Assembly: GCA_028289345.1 (NCBI GenBank)
Contig: JANQQL010000004.1
Coordinates: forward strand, 1-55,541
DNA length: 55,541 nucleotides
Direction of reading: 5' to 3'
Source: Planctomycetota bacterium
GTDB taxonomy: Bacteria > Planctomycetota > B15-G4 > SIAN01
Every line of letters begins with the position of its first letter. Position 1 is the stretch's first letter. The notes beneath the pieces are model-generated. The model had not been told where the DNA came from and did no database searches. It saw only the letters and a program-made list of their open reading frames with translations. The position numbers were made by a program, and so were the translations under genes. Positions 1 through 8,904 of the stretch are shown in pieces.

Positions 1-398
<398 letters not shown>

Positions 399-684
399 AC
401 ACTTTTCCGTTTCCTCTTGGGCTTCGCCGAAATGGCGATCCGGAGAGCAAACGTAGAAGAAACAAGCCGCACAATACAAATGTGCAGAAACAGTGATTGA
501 AGGCAATCACGCTGTACTGCACACGCGTCCTGGAATCCAGAGACGATGCCAAAGCGGGGTTTCCCCGCGCCTGCGAAACGAGTTGTTTACTCAGCGAAAC
601 GCTGTCTTGGTCACCCGTTTGTGACGAGGCGGCCGAGCGCTGCTGTTAGACATCAAGCAGTCTGATCACCTCAAAGACAAAAAT
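399..684 (+). other. 23S-5S internal transcribed spacer
   Basis: About 285 bp separate the 23S and 5S genes. I see no tRNA or coding gene in it. It has local dyads (for example around 494-515) that could take part in rRNA processing stems. It is longer than the usual bacterial 23S-5S spacer, which is often around 100 bp or less. Confidence 0.7.
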
Positions 685-797
<113 letters not shown>

Positions 798-812
798 TTT
801 CTCTGACTCTTC

Positions 813-852
813 AAACCCTCGCGAGACCGTTGGTCGCGCGAGGGTTTTTTTG
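813..852 (+). terminator. Rho-independent terminator of the rRNA operon
   Basis: The arms accctcgcg (815-823) and cgcgagggt (837-845) form a 9-bp GC-rich stem with a ~13-nt loop, followed by a run of seven or more T. It sits just after 5S, where rRNA transcription should end. Confidence 0.93.
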
Positions 853-1032
853 TGTTAGCGGAGTCGGGAATTGGGGCGGGTTGTTCTTTGTGAGTTGCGC
901 GACCCCAACGAAGAACGTCGGCCTCGGTGACCTCGTAGACTCGACTTCTGGCATGACATCGTTCGGTTGACTGCCTCCGCGGCGGCGAGCCCAGGGCCCG
1001 GCGCCGCTTCCATGGGAGCAACCGCCCAACCT

Positions 1033-1260
1033 TCAAGAGTGCCTCCCGGATTTCCTGACCGGCATCGGGTGGCGGTCGGAGGACGGCCTACCAGAGTCCT
1101 GTGCCCCCGGGGACTCGCGGATGGTGGAGCTGCAATCGTTGCAGATCATGCGCTCGAGTTTCTCGCCGTCTTCTTCGAGAATCAGCTCGATCCGCCAGTC
1201 CATGGAGTCGCAGTTCACGCATCGGTACCACTCCCGAGCCTGGACAGGAACTCTTCCCAT
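1033..1260 (-). CDS. Small zinc-ribbon protein
   Basis: This is a 75-residue protein with two CxxC knuckles (C14-C17 in RCVNC, C40-C43 in ICNDC) separated by about 22 residues. The spacing is typical of a single zinc ribbon. The segment between them is charged and strand-like. The C-terminal 25 residues look unstructured. The ATG at 1260 was chosen because a gaggag Shine-Dalgarno lies about 10 nt upstream; the frame stays open further upstream but without conserved content. It is divergent from the PQQ-type propeller gene at 1538 and shares a ~277-bp intergenic region with it. No specific function can be assigned; nucleic-acid or protein binding is a guess from the fold. Confidence 0.72.
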   Translation of the reverse strand: MGRVPVQAREWYRCVNCDSMDWRIELILEEDGEKLERMICNDCSSTIRESPGAQDSGRPSSDRHPMPVRKSGRHS

Positions 1261-1537
1261 GGGGGCGGTTCTCCTCAGTGACAAGCGGCGGTCAGCGCGA
1301 GCGACTTTCTGGTGCACACGCCGGGGGCCCCGCTCTTCCGACAATCTGGTCAAGGCGAAGGCCGATTGTTGAGTTCGTGTTTGACGCCCAGTCGTCCCGA
1401 CTTTCTGACTGTGTAAGCGAGCCCGACTGCTCCTTTTGGACATTTTTGTTTCCAAGTTTTTGAGGGCGGTTGAAGCGAAGGAGCGTAGAGAGGAGGAGCC
1501 AGGACCTTCCCGCCTCGGATCCTCCAAAGGAGTTCCC

Positions 1538-2974
1538 ATGCTTCCCCAAAGAATGAACAAGTCTTGCCGATGGCCGAACTCGCTTGTTGCGACGAGCTTG
1601 GTTGGGGCGTTGGTCTTGTCCGGCCCGCTCGTTGCGCGAAGCGATGCCGGCCGGCGGGATGCCGAGTCAGATCGGGGAACTCGCAATTGGGCCCATTGGC
1701 GGGGGCCCTTCTACAACGGTTCCGCGCGCGCCGATCTACCGGATACGTTCAGCAAGACGGACCATGTGGTGTGGCGCACCGCGTTGCCCGGGGTCGGGGC
1801 TTCCACTCCGGTGGTTTGGGAGGACCGGGTCTACCTCAGTTCCGTGGATTCCACGGGCAAGCATTTGCTCGCCGTTGCCATCGATCGCGGGCAAGGCGAG
1901 ATCCTCTGGCAGGATCCGGCCGAAACGGGTTACCGGCCCCAAGGGGCGACCCCTGTTCGCGTGGACAACCGCTCGACCTACGTGACGTCCTCCCCGGTTA
2001 CCGACGGCGAGCGAGTCGTTTTCTTCTTTGGCAACGGTGACTTGGTGGCGTACTCCCTGGCGGGCGAGAAGCAATGGGCGAGGAACCTCCAAGAAGACTT
2101 CGGGGACTTCTGTTTTCAGTGGACCTTTTCCTCGAGCCCGACGTTTTGCGAAGGGCTTCTGTTCATTCAACTTCTTCAGCGGGACACTCCGGTTCATCAG
2201 CGCGGAGAGGCGGGAGCTCCCTCCTTGTTGCTCGCCTTCGATCCGGAAACGGGAGAAACGGTGTTCGATGTAGAACGCCCGACTCCTGCGAAAGCCGAGT
2301 CGAGAGAGTCGTTTGCTACGCCTATTCCCTACGTCGGACCCGAGGGGGATCCCGAGCTTCTGGTCTTGGGAGGAGACTTCCTCACCGGCCATTCTCCCGA
2401 CACGGGGGAAGAGCTGTGGCGATGGGGGACTTGGAATCCCGGTCATCGAGAGATGTGGTGGCGCATCGTTCCCACTCCCGTCGTCGGCGACGGCAAGGTG
2501 TTGGTGTGTGCGCCGAAACGGGAACCCGCCTATGCCGTGGGTTTGAACCAGATCGCGAATGAAGAGCCCGAGCCTTTGGCCTGGAAGAGCAGTGGCCGAG
2601 TCAATCACGTGTCGAGCGACGTGCCGACGCCTCTCTTTTTTGACGGGGCGTTCTTCGTGCTCAGTGACGTGCGCAGTTCCGTTTCGCGGGTCGCCGTCGA
2701 AGAGGGAACTGTGGAGTGGACGGTGGAGCTTCCGGGAGAGCATCTCTGGCGTGCCTCGCCGACGGGCGCGGATGGTCGAATCTGGTGCATGGACCATGGG
2801 GGAAACGTGGTCGTGCTCGATGCAAAGAGCGGAGAGATTCTTCACCAGGCGGCCATGGGAGAGGAAGGAGACGACACGATTCGCTCCACCCTGGCGGTGG
2901 CCCATGACCAATTGTTCATCCGCACGAACGCGGCGCTGTTTTGCATTGGGGCGGAGCAAGCGGACGGTCAATGA
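1538..2974 (+). CDS. Exported PQQ-like beta-propeller protein
   Basis: This 478-residue protein begins with a basic n-region and a hydrophobic stretch (about residues 10-35) that reads as a signal peptide. The start is set by aaggag seven bases before the ATG; longer in-frame starts lack a ribosome site. The mature part opens with NWAHWRGPFYNG, a signature of planctomycete PQQ-like proteins. It then runs as repeated blades with Trp-rich and GxxxW motifs (EILWQDP, EELWRWG, GTVEWTVEL). This is the eight-bladed quinoprotein/BamB-type propeller fold. Many such proteins bind no PQQ and act as exported scaffolds, so enzyme activity should not be assumed. The next gene (DUF1573-redoxin, same strand) is 281 bp downstream and also exported. 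Confidence 0.88.
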   Translation: MLPQRMNKSCRWPNSLVATSLVGALVLSGPLVARSDAGRRDAESDRGTRNWAHWRGPFYNGSARADLPDTFSKTDHVVWRTALPGVGASTPVVWEDRVYLSSVDSTGKHLLAVAIDRGQGEILWQDPAETGYRPQGATPVRVDNRSTYVTSSPVTDGERVVFFFGNGDLVAYSLAGEKQWARNLQEDFGDFCFQWTFSSSPTFCEGLLFIQLLQRDTPVHQRGEAGAPSLLLAFDPETGETVFDVERPTPAKAESRESFATPIPYVGPEGDPELLVLGGDFLTGHSPDTGEELWRWGTWNPGHREMWWRIVPTPVVGDGKVLVCAPKREPAYAVGLNQIANEEPEPLAWKSSGRVNHVSSDVPTPLFFDGAFFVLSDVRSSVSRVAVEEGTVEWTVELPGEHLWRASPTGADGRIWCMDHGGNVVVLDAKSGEILHQAAMGEEGDDTIRSTLAVAHDQLFIRTNAALFCIGAEQADGQ

Positions 2975-3255
2975 AGCCAAGTGGGGCCTCCGGACGGTGT
3001 GTGCTTTCACCGGTTGATTCCCGCGTCGCTCCAGGACTCGACCCCCTGACCACTTGCTCGGACTTTCATAACATCCAGCGCGGTTTCCGAGGTCCGACGG
3101 AGCGCGGGGATGGCGGTCGCCTCCCGCGAACCCACTCCGGCGGGTCGGCAGCCCGCGTGGCGGGCAACACTCGTTGCTCTCCCTCGCCTCGAGTGGTTGT
3201 TCTCTGTGAGAGCCCGCCTTTTCTCTTTCTCCTCCACCCCAGACTGAGCTCCACA

Positions 3256-5214
3256 ATGACCCTGCCTTCCTCGACCGATTCGCGACTCCGCATTGCCTTA
3301 GCGTCACGAACTCTTGTCATGCTGGTTCTGATTGCTGGGGCGGGGTGGATCTCGCCTTGCTTTGGCCAGGACCAGGCTTCCGACGAAGATCCGTCCGTCG
3401 GTCGCGGGACTCCTCAGATCGTGGTGCCCGAACCAGTCTTCGACTTCGGACAGGCGTGGGCCGGACAACGGTTCGTCCACGAATTCTCCATTTCGAACGA
3501 AGGGGACGGCCCGCTTCAGATCACCGAGGTCCGTGTCACCTGCGGATGCGTGCTCGCCGAAGAGTTCGACCGCACCATTCTTCCCGGAGAACGGGGAACG
3601 GTGGCGGTCAAGATGGACACCACCAAGCTTCGGGGCACGATCTACAAGAAGATCCGTGTGACTTCGAACGACCCTGCCAACTCGACCGTGGAGTTGGCCT
3701 ATCGCGGGGAGGTCACCGCCTACATCGAACTGGACCCGGTCACGGCGACTTGGCGTTCCGGGGCGAACTTCCGGGATGACCCCACGGTGAGCGTGCGAAT
3801 GACTGGCCAGGCCGGAGTCGAGTGGAGGCCCCGACACCGGCCGTCCACCTCCGAGTCGGTCTACTCCGTCGAGATCGAAGAGGTCGAATCCGGTCGTGTG
3901 TACGACGCCAAGATCACTCCGCGGAGCGACCTTCCGGAAGGTCGATACAACGAACAACTGGTTTTCGATACGAATCTGGAACTGATGCCCGAAGTTCAAA
4001 TCCCGTGTCGCTTCGTTCAGCCTCCCGCGGTGCAAATCTTTCCCTCGCGCTTGTCACTTCCCGATCGGCTTCCCGAAGGTGTGAACCAAAACGTCGAGAT
4101 CCGCTTCAACGGGATCGGGGAAATGAACATCCTCAGCGTCGAGCCGACTCTGACGACCATTCACCCCGAGGTCATTGTTCGAAAAGCCGGACGGGTGTAT
4201 CGGCTCACCATGACCTTCGACCCGGACTTTCATCTGGAGCCCGGTCAGAACGAAGAGATCGTGGTGGGGACGGACCTCGAAGATCATCCGCGATTGGTCA
4301 TCCCGGTCATGAGCCGGCAGGCCCCTGCGGCCCGCGCTCCCACTCCAACTCGATCACGACCAACCACGCAGCGTGAGTGGACCGGAAAGCCGGCTCCCGA
4401 AGGAACCGTGCGCACGGCCCATGGCACCGAAGTTGGCTATCGAGGTCCGGGCACGACGACCGTGTTGTCTTTCGTCGCGAGCTGGTGTCCGAACTCTCGT
4501 CGCCAGTTGGCCGAACTCACGACGGTCTCCGAAGAATGGAAAGACCGGGCGGTGGATTGGGTGGTCATCGCCGAGGACCAGCTGCGCTCGCCGGACGCGG
4601 TCGCCGCATGGTATTCGAAGCTCGGAGTCCCGTTTCCGATCGGGGTCGATGCGACCCGTGGCTTCTCTTCGATGTTCGGAGTGCAGCACCTTCCCTCCAC
4701 CTTCGTCATTGACGAAGAAGGAGTGATCCAAGCGCTTCATGGCGGAATCGGACACGACTTCGCGAACAACCTGCGCACTCAGTTGAGCGCCATCGAAGAA
4801 GAAAGAGAGTTGTCGGCGTCCGGTGATGCGACTTCGGAGCGACGACGGGTTAGTGTTTTGGAGCGTCGCTTGGTCCCGGCGTCACTTCCCTCGGGTTATG
4901 GCTGGATCACCGTGGAGTCCCGACAGCAGGATCTCGGATGGTGTGCACCGGGGGCGAGGATTCCCTTTGCCATTTCGATCCGAAACGACGGGTTGACCGA
5001 CTTCGAAGTCCGTGAGGTACAGGTCGAGTCCGGGCACTTCTTGGCAGGTCCGGTCGAAGTTCCTCTCCCGCCGCGAACGACCACCGTGTTGATGGTGCAG
5101 GTGCAAGCTCCGGACGAGCCAGGGGACTTCCGCCGACGGGTGACGATCCGCTCCAGCGCCGCCCAGCCAGTCCTCGAGATGCAGCTGTGGGGAACAGTGC
5201 GCACCGACGGATAA
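3256..5214 (+). CDS. Exported DUF1573 / thioredoxin-fold protein
   Basis: This 652-residue protein has an N-terminal signal or anchor segment (about 16-38). A DUF1573 Ig-like domain follows (about 58-155), with the hallmark FDFG, FSISNEGDGPL and TCGC motifs and a further Ig-like region to about 360. A thioredoxin-fold (AhpC/TSA-redoxin-like) domain follows around 400-510, with TVLSFVASWCPNS, VDWVVIAED and HLPSTFVIDEEG including the cis-Pro. A last Ig-like domain (about 550-650) resembles DUF1573 again. The redox motif is WCPNS rather than WCxxC, so the resolving cysteine is absent. The ATG at 3256 was chosen because it directly precedes the signal segment; no strong ribosome site is visible. 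DUF1573 proteins are abundant in Planctomycetota and Bacteroidota; their role is unknown. Confidence 0.86.
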   Translation: MTLPSSTDSRLRIALASRTLVMLVLIAGAGWISPCFGQDQASDEDPSVGRGTPQIVVPEPVFDFGQAWAGQRFVHEFSISNEGDGPLQITEVRVTCGCVLAEEFDRTILPGERGTVAVKMDTTKLRGTIYKKIRVTSNDPANSTVELAYRGEVTAYIELDPVTATWRSGANFRDDPTVSVRMTGQAGVEWRPRHRPSTSESVYSVEIEEVESGRVYDAKITPRSDLPEGRYNEQLVFDTNLELMPEVQIPCRFVQPPAVQIFPSRLSLPDRLPEGVNQNVEIRFNGIGEMNILSVEPTLTTIHPEVIVRKAGRVYRLTMTFDPDFHLEPGQNEEIVVGTDLEDHPRLVIPVMSRQAPAARAPTPTRSRPTTQREWTGKPAPEGTVRTAHGTEVGYRGPGTTTVLSFVASWCPNSRRQLAELTTVSEEWKDRAVDWVVIAEDQLRSPDAVAAWYSKLGVPFPIGVDATRGFSSMFGVQHLPSTFVIDEEGVIQALHGGIGHDFANNLRTQLSAIEEERELSASGDATSERRRVSVLERRLVPASLPSGYGWITVESRQQDLGWCAPGARIPFAISIRNDGLTDFEVREVQVESGHFLAGPVEVPLPPRTTTVLMVQVQAPDEPGDFRRRVTIRSSAAQPVLEMQLWGTVRTDG

Positions 5215-5516
5215 GGGGGAGGGGATTCGTCGTTGAGACCGTGCGATTAGCGAACGAAATCCGCACGTCGTGGCCCTTCGGCACCTGGCATTTTTCGCGC
5301 TCCCCGTGGCCTGCTCGACATCGCTATCTGTCAAGGTCCGCAGTGGGTGAAATCACTATTTTTTGTGCGATGTCTCGCCTGGGGTTACACATTGACACCT
5401 CGGGAGGGGTGCGGCATTGTCTCCACCGTTTGGAAGTGCCTAGTTGGGCCTTTGTTGGGAGTTTGGGCAGCGATGACTATCTGTGATTCCTACATCGAGG
5501 GAGAGGAGAAAAGCGC
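5215..5516 (+). other. Gene-free upstream region of the Cys-rich exported protein
   Basis: About 300 bp hold no coding gene that I can support. A candidate promoter lies at 5392-5420, and a purine-rich ribosome site (gagggagagga) immediately precedes the next start. Confidence 0.6.
5392..5420 (+). promoter_or_regulatory. Candidate sigma-70-type promoter
   Basis: TTGACA at 5392-5397 matches the -35 consensus exactly. After a 17-nt spacer comes cattgt, a weak -10 (5415-5420). It lies about 100 nt upstream of the 5517 start, leaving room for a 5' leader. The call rests on consensus matching only. Confidence 0.33.
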
Positions 5517-8500
5517 ATGAGAAGACAGATCCTTGGTTTGTGTTGCCTGAGCCTTTTGGCGACCGCTGCGATTAGCAGTGATGCCAGTGCTCGGGTCAGC
5601 GCGAAGGAAGTCGGAGTGATGGTTGTTGATTCGGGGACCATGACCCCGATGAACCAGGCCGTCACGATTCGCGAAGAAGGCGGCGAGCCGCTGTCCATGA
5701 GTGTCATGGGCGAAGGCATGTACCTGCTGCCGCAAGGTGTGGGACGCAAGTTCCAGATCGAGTTCGTGAACCGTATCGCTCCGCCGCAAGAAGTCGTGCT
5801 GCCGAAGGGGCGGTTCGACGCGGTCTACCTGACCTTCGTCATGGACACTGCGACCGGAAAGCTGAAGCAACTCAGCAAGAAGTTGATCCCCCGCTCCCGC
5901 GGCCGGATCCGCGACTTCGACGGTCGTCCGGGACTGGGCACCGCCCTTGGTGGCGCGGCTGGTTCTCCGGAAGCCGGTGGTCCTCCGTCCAATGACGATT
6001 GCGCCAATGCGATCGCCATCGGTGACGGAACGACTGCTTACTCGACCGTGGGTGCCACCACCGACGGCCCGTCCCATGACCTGGACGGCTGCCAGTTCGA
6101 TGGCCAGACCTACAATGACATTTGGTACGTCTACACCGCGACTTGCGACGGTGTCCTGACCGTTTCGACCTGCGACGACGCCGCCTACGACACCGACCTG
6201 GTGATGTACGACGGTGCGGACTGCGGCGCCCTGAACTTCCTGGCTTGCAGCGATGACGCGGCCGGCTGTGGTGGATTCACCTCCGAGTTCAGCGCTCCCG
6301 TCACGATGGGCAACGACTACCTGATCCGTGTTGGTGGGTTCTCCGACGTCGACTCCGGCACCGGAAACCTGACCCTGACCTGCCAGGCGACTGGCGGTGG
6401 CAATGACGAGTGCGAAGACGCGATCGAGATTCCGTGCAATGGTTCCGCCAGCGCCAGCAATCTGACCGCAACTGACAACCCGTCCGATCCCGCCTTCAGC
6501 TGCCGCTTCGGTGGCGCCGGCAACGGCGTTGGTTCGATCTGGTTCAGCTTCGTCGCGACCGACACGACCGCCTTCATCACCACCAACCTGAGCACCGGCG
6601 CGTCTGACACCCTGCTTGGCGTCTATGACGGCTCCTGTGGAAGCCTGACCGAGATCGCCTGCAGTGAAGACGAAGGTGTTGGCCTCCTCTCCGAGGTTTG
6701 CGCCATCGGTCTGACCCCCGGCAACACCTACTACATCCAGGTGGCGAGCTTCTCCGATGCCAGCCGTGGCGACATCACCGTCGACATCACCTGCCCCTGC
6801 GAGCAGGGTCGCTGCTGCTTGGACGGCGGCACCATGTGCGTCGTCAATGCGGAGCTGGAATGTGCGCAGTTGGGCGGCATCTGGGACGCGGGTCTTGACT
6901 GCGTGTCCGATCCTTGCCCGCTTGCCCCGTCGAACGACGACTGCGAAGACGCGATCAGCCTCGCCCTTCCGTCCACCGTCACCTTCGACAACTCGGTCGG
7001 CACCGATGACATCGGCGTGCCTTGCGGCGTGGCCTCCGGCCCGTTCAAGAACGTCTGGTACAAGGTCATTGGTACTGGCAACACCATCACCGCGACGACC
7101 TGCTCGGCCAACACCGCCGTCACGGACACCAAGATCAGCGTGTTCTGCGGCGACTGCTTGGAACTCGACTGCGTTGCTGGTAACGACGACGACTGCGTCG
7201 ATTTCGAGGCGTTCCAGTCGACCGTCAGCTTCTGCTCCCAGGCGGGTGCGGAGTACTACATCACTGTCGGTAACTTCAGTGCTCTGACCACCCCCGGTCA
7301 GATCGAAGTCAGTGTGTTCGAAGACGGCGTGCCCTGCAGTGGCGCCGTCAAGTGCATCCCCGAAGGTGCTTGCTGCCTGCCCTGTGATCAGGGTTGCGTG
7401 GTGTTGACCGAAGCCGACTGCGACGCCCTGGGCGGCGCTTACCTCGGCGACGACACTGCCTGCGCCGGCAACGCCATCGCTGATGGTGGTTTCGAAGGCG
7501 GCACCCCGAATGCGGATTGGACCGAAGCGTCCACCAACTTCGGTACGCCGATCTGCGACACCTTCTCCTGCGGTTTCGGTCTCGGTTCTGGCCCGAACAG
7601 CGGTGACTTCTGGGCTTGGTTCGGCGGCATCGCCGCGTTCGAAGCTGGTTCGGTCGAGCAGACGGTCGTGATCCCGTCCTCCGCGACGGATCTGACCTTC
7701 TTCCTGGAAATCCCGGCTGCCAGCGGCAACGGCACCGACTTCCTGCGCTTGCTGATCGACGGCAACGTCGAGTTCTCCGTCCTGGAGAACGCCGTGGGCT
7801 TCTTCCCCTACGCTCAGGTTTCTGTGGACGTTTCCGCCTACGCGGATGACGCGCCGCACACCGTCCGCTTCGAGTCCGAGATCAGCGGTATCCCGGGTGG
7901 CACCAACTTCTTCGTCGACGACGTGGAGTTGAACTTCGTGAATGCGAACTGCCCGAGCTTCCCGCAGTACACCCTCGACTTCGAGACCGAAGACGACTTC
8001 GCCACGGCGTTGGTCGACGGTCAGGCGATTGACACTGAGTTCGGCAACCTCGTCACCGTCAGCAGCTCTGGCGACAACGAAGGTGCTGCCATGTTCGACT
8101 CCACCCCGGGTGGCCCGAACGATCCTGGTGTCGACGAAGACCTGCTGGTTGATCAGGGCAACATCATGATCCTCCAGGAGAAGCCGGCGCAGACCGTGCC
8201 TGGCATCTTCGACTTCCCCGATGACGCGAAGGCCGGTGGTTCCATCACCTTCGACTTCGTCAACAGCTCGCGGATGTTCTCCATCGATATCATCGATATC
8301 GACGCCTCGGTGGAGCTGACCCAGGACGCTTGGGTCATCCTCACGGACGGCAATGGCAACACCCGCACCTACTCCCTGCCCGAGGGCTGGACCGCCAACG
8401 GTGGTGTCGGCACTCTGGATCTGACGACCCTCGCTGACCAGGCTGGATTCGCGTCCACCGCCACGGCCAGTGAAGACGCCGGATTCGACAGCACGGATGT

Positions 8501-8570
8501 GGTGTCGCTGCAAGTGGTGCTGAACAGCTCCGGTGCATGCGACAACCTCAGCTTCTGCGACAGCCTGTAA
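5517..8570 (+). CDS. Large exported Cys-rich protein with NDxC repeats
   Basis: This 1017-residue protein begins with a clear signal peptide (LGLCCLSLLATAA, cleavage near residue 25) and has a strong ribosome site before the ATG. After a ~130-residue N-terminal region come three pre-peptidase-like/CUB-like beta domains, each opening with an NDxC motif (near residues 158, 295 and 472). Short cysteine modules beginning CCL (near 440 and 620) follow the second and third; each contains a GG(I/A)(W/Y) motif. A C-terminal beta-rich half, with a carbohydrate-binding-like look, ends in a Cys pair. This architecture is common in planctomycete cell-surface proteins. Codon use is strikingly biased to C-ending codons and CTG compared with its neighbours, and it has its own terminator. 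That suggests a single, highly expressed gene, perhaps an envelope structural protein. Confidence 0.9.
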   Translation: MRRQILGLCCLSLLATAAISSDASARVSAKEVGVMVVDSGTMTPMNQAVTIREEGGEPLSMSVMGEGMYLLPQGVGRKFQIEFVNRIAPPQEVVLPKGRFDAVYLTFVMDTATGKLKQLSKKLIPRSRGRIRDFDGRPGLGTALGGAAGSPEAGGPPSNDDCANAIAIGDGTTAYSTVGATTDGPSHDLDGCQFDGQTYNDIWYVYTATCDGVLTVSTCDDAAYDTDLVMYDGADCGALNFLACSDDAAGCGGFTSEFSAPVTMGNDYLIRVGGFSDVDSGTGNLTLTCQATGGGNDECEDAIEIPCNGSASASNLTATDNPSDPAFSCRFGGAGNGVGSIWFSFVATDTTAFITTNLSTGASDTLLGVYDGSCGSLTEIACSEDEGVGLLSEVCAIGLTPGNTYYIQVASFSDASRGDITVDITCPCEQGRCCLDGGTMCVVNAELECAQLGGIWDAGLDCVSDPCPLAPSNDDCEDAISLALPSTVTFDNSVGTDDIGVPCGVASGPFKNVWYKVIGTGNTITATTCSANTAVTDTKISVFCGDCLELDCVAGNDDDCVDFEAFQSTVSFCSQAGAEYYITVGNFSALTTPGQIEVSVFEDGVPCSGAVKCIPEGACCLPCDQGCVVLTEADCDALGGAYLGDDTACAGNAIADGGFEGGTPNADWTEASTNFGTPICDTFSCGFGLGSGPNSGDFWAWFGGIAAFEAGSVEQTVVIPSSATDLTFFLEIPAASGNGTDFLRLLIDGNVEFSVLENAVGFFPYAQVSVDVSAYADDAPHTVRFESEISGIPGGTNFFVDDVELNFVNANCPSFPQYTLDFETEDDFATALVDGQAIDTEFGNLVTVSSSGDNEGAAMFDSTPGGPNDPGVDEDLLVDQGNIMILQEKPAQTVPGIFDFPDDAKAGGSITFDFVNSSRMFSIDIIDIDASVELTQDAWVILTDGNGNTRTYSLPEGWTANGGVGTLDLTTLADQAGFASTATASEDAGFDSTDVVSLQVVLNSSGACDNLSFCDSL

Positions 8571-8598
8571 GTCGCCGTTGAAGAGGTAGCCAATCGGT

Positions 8599-8643
8599 AA
8601 ACCGCCGGGGGTCAGAGCAAACGCTCTGGCCCCCGGTTTTTTT
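8599..8643 (+). terminator. Rho-independent terminator
   Basis: A long stem forms from ccgccgggggtcagagc and gctctggcccccgg with a short aaac loop, followed by eight T. It starts about 30 nt after the stop codon of the large Cys-rich protein and isolates it as a single-gene unit. Confidence 0.93.
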
Positions 8644-8904
8644 GTGCGCGCCGAGTGCCTTCGCCAACGAACAACCAGCCACGCTGCCTTGGACGTGAGG
8701 CCGAAGAGACGCTCATCGACCGCTCGGGCCACCACGGGAAGCGGTCGCCCGGTGGGGATCTGTCCTTAGACCGGGAACAGTTTCCCGTTCGAGGGTTGCT
8801 GCTTCCCGCGACTTGTGGGCCCTCGCCCTCGGGGAGAGCGAGGAACTCCCGTTCGGCCCCGATTTCGCCCAGGAACCGTCGTCCTGTCGAAAAGGAGATG
8901 GTTC

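Noticed and set aside
1736..3307. Antisense frame of ~520 codons opposite the PQQ-like gene
   Set aside because: No recognisable domain, very Arg/Gly/Pro-rich, and it opposes a well-supported exported propeller.
5490..8735. Antisense open frame of more than 1000 codons opposite the Cys-rich exported protein
   Set aside because: It is a mirror of strong C-ending codon bias. The product has no coherent domains, while the plus strand has a signal peptide, repeats, a ribosome site and a terminator.
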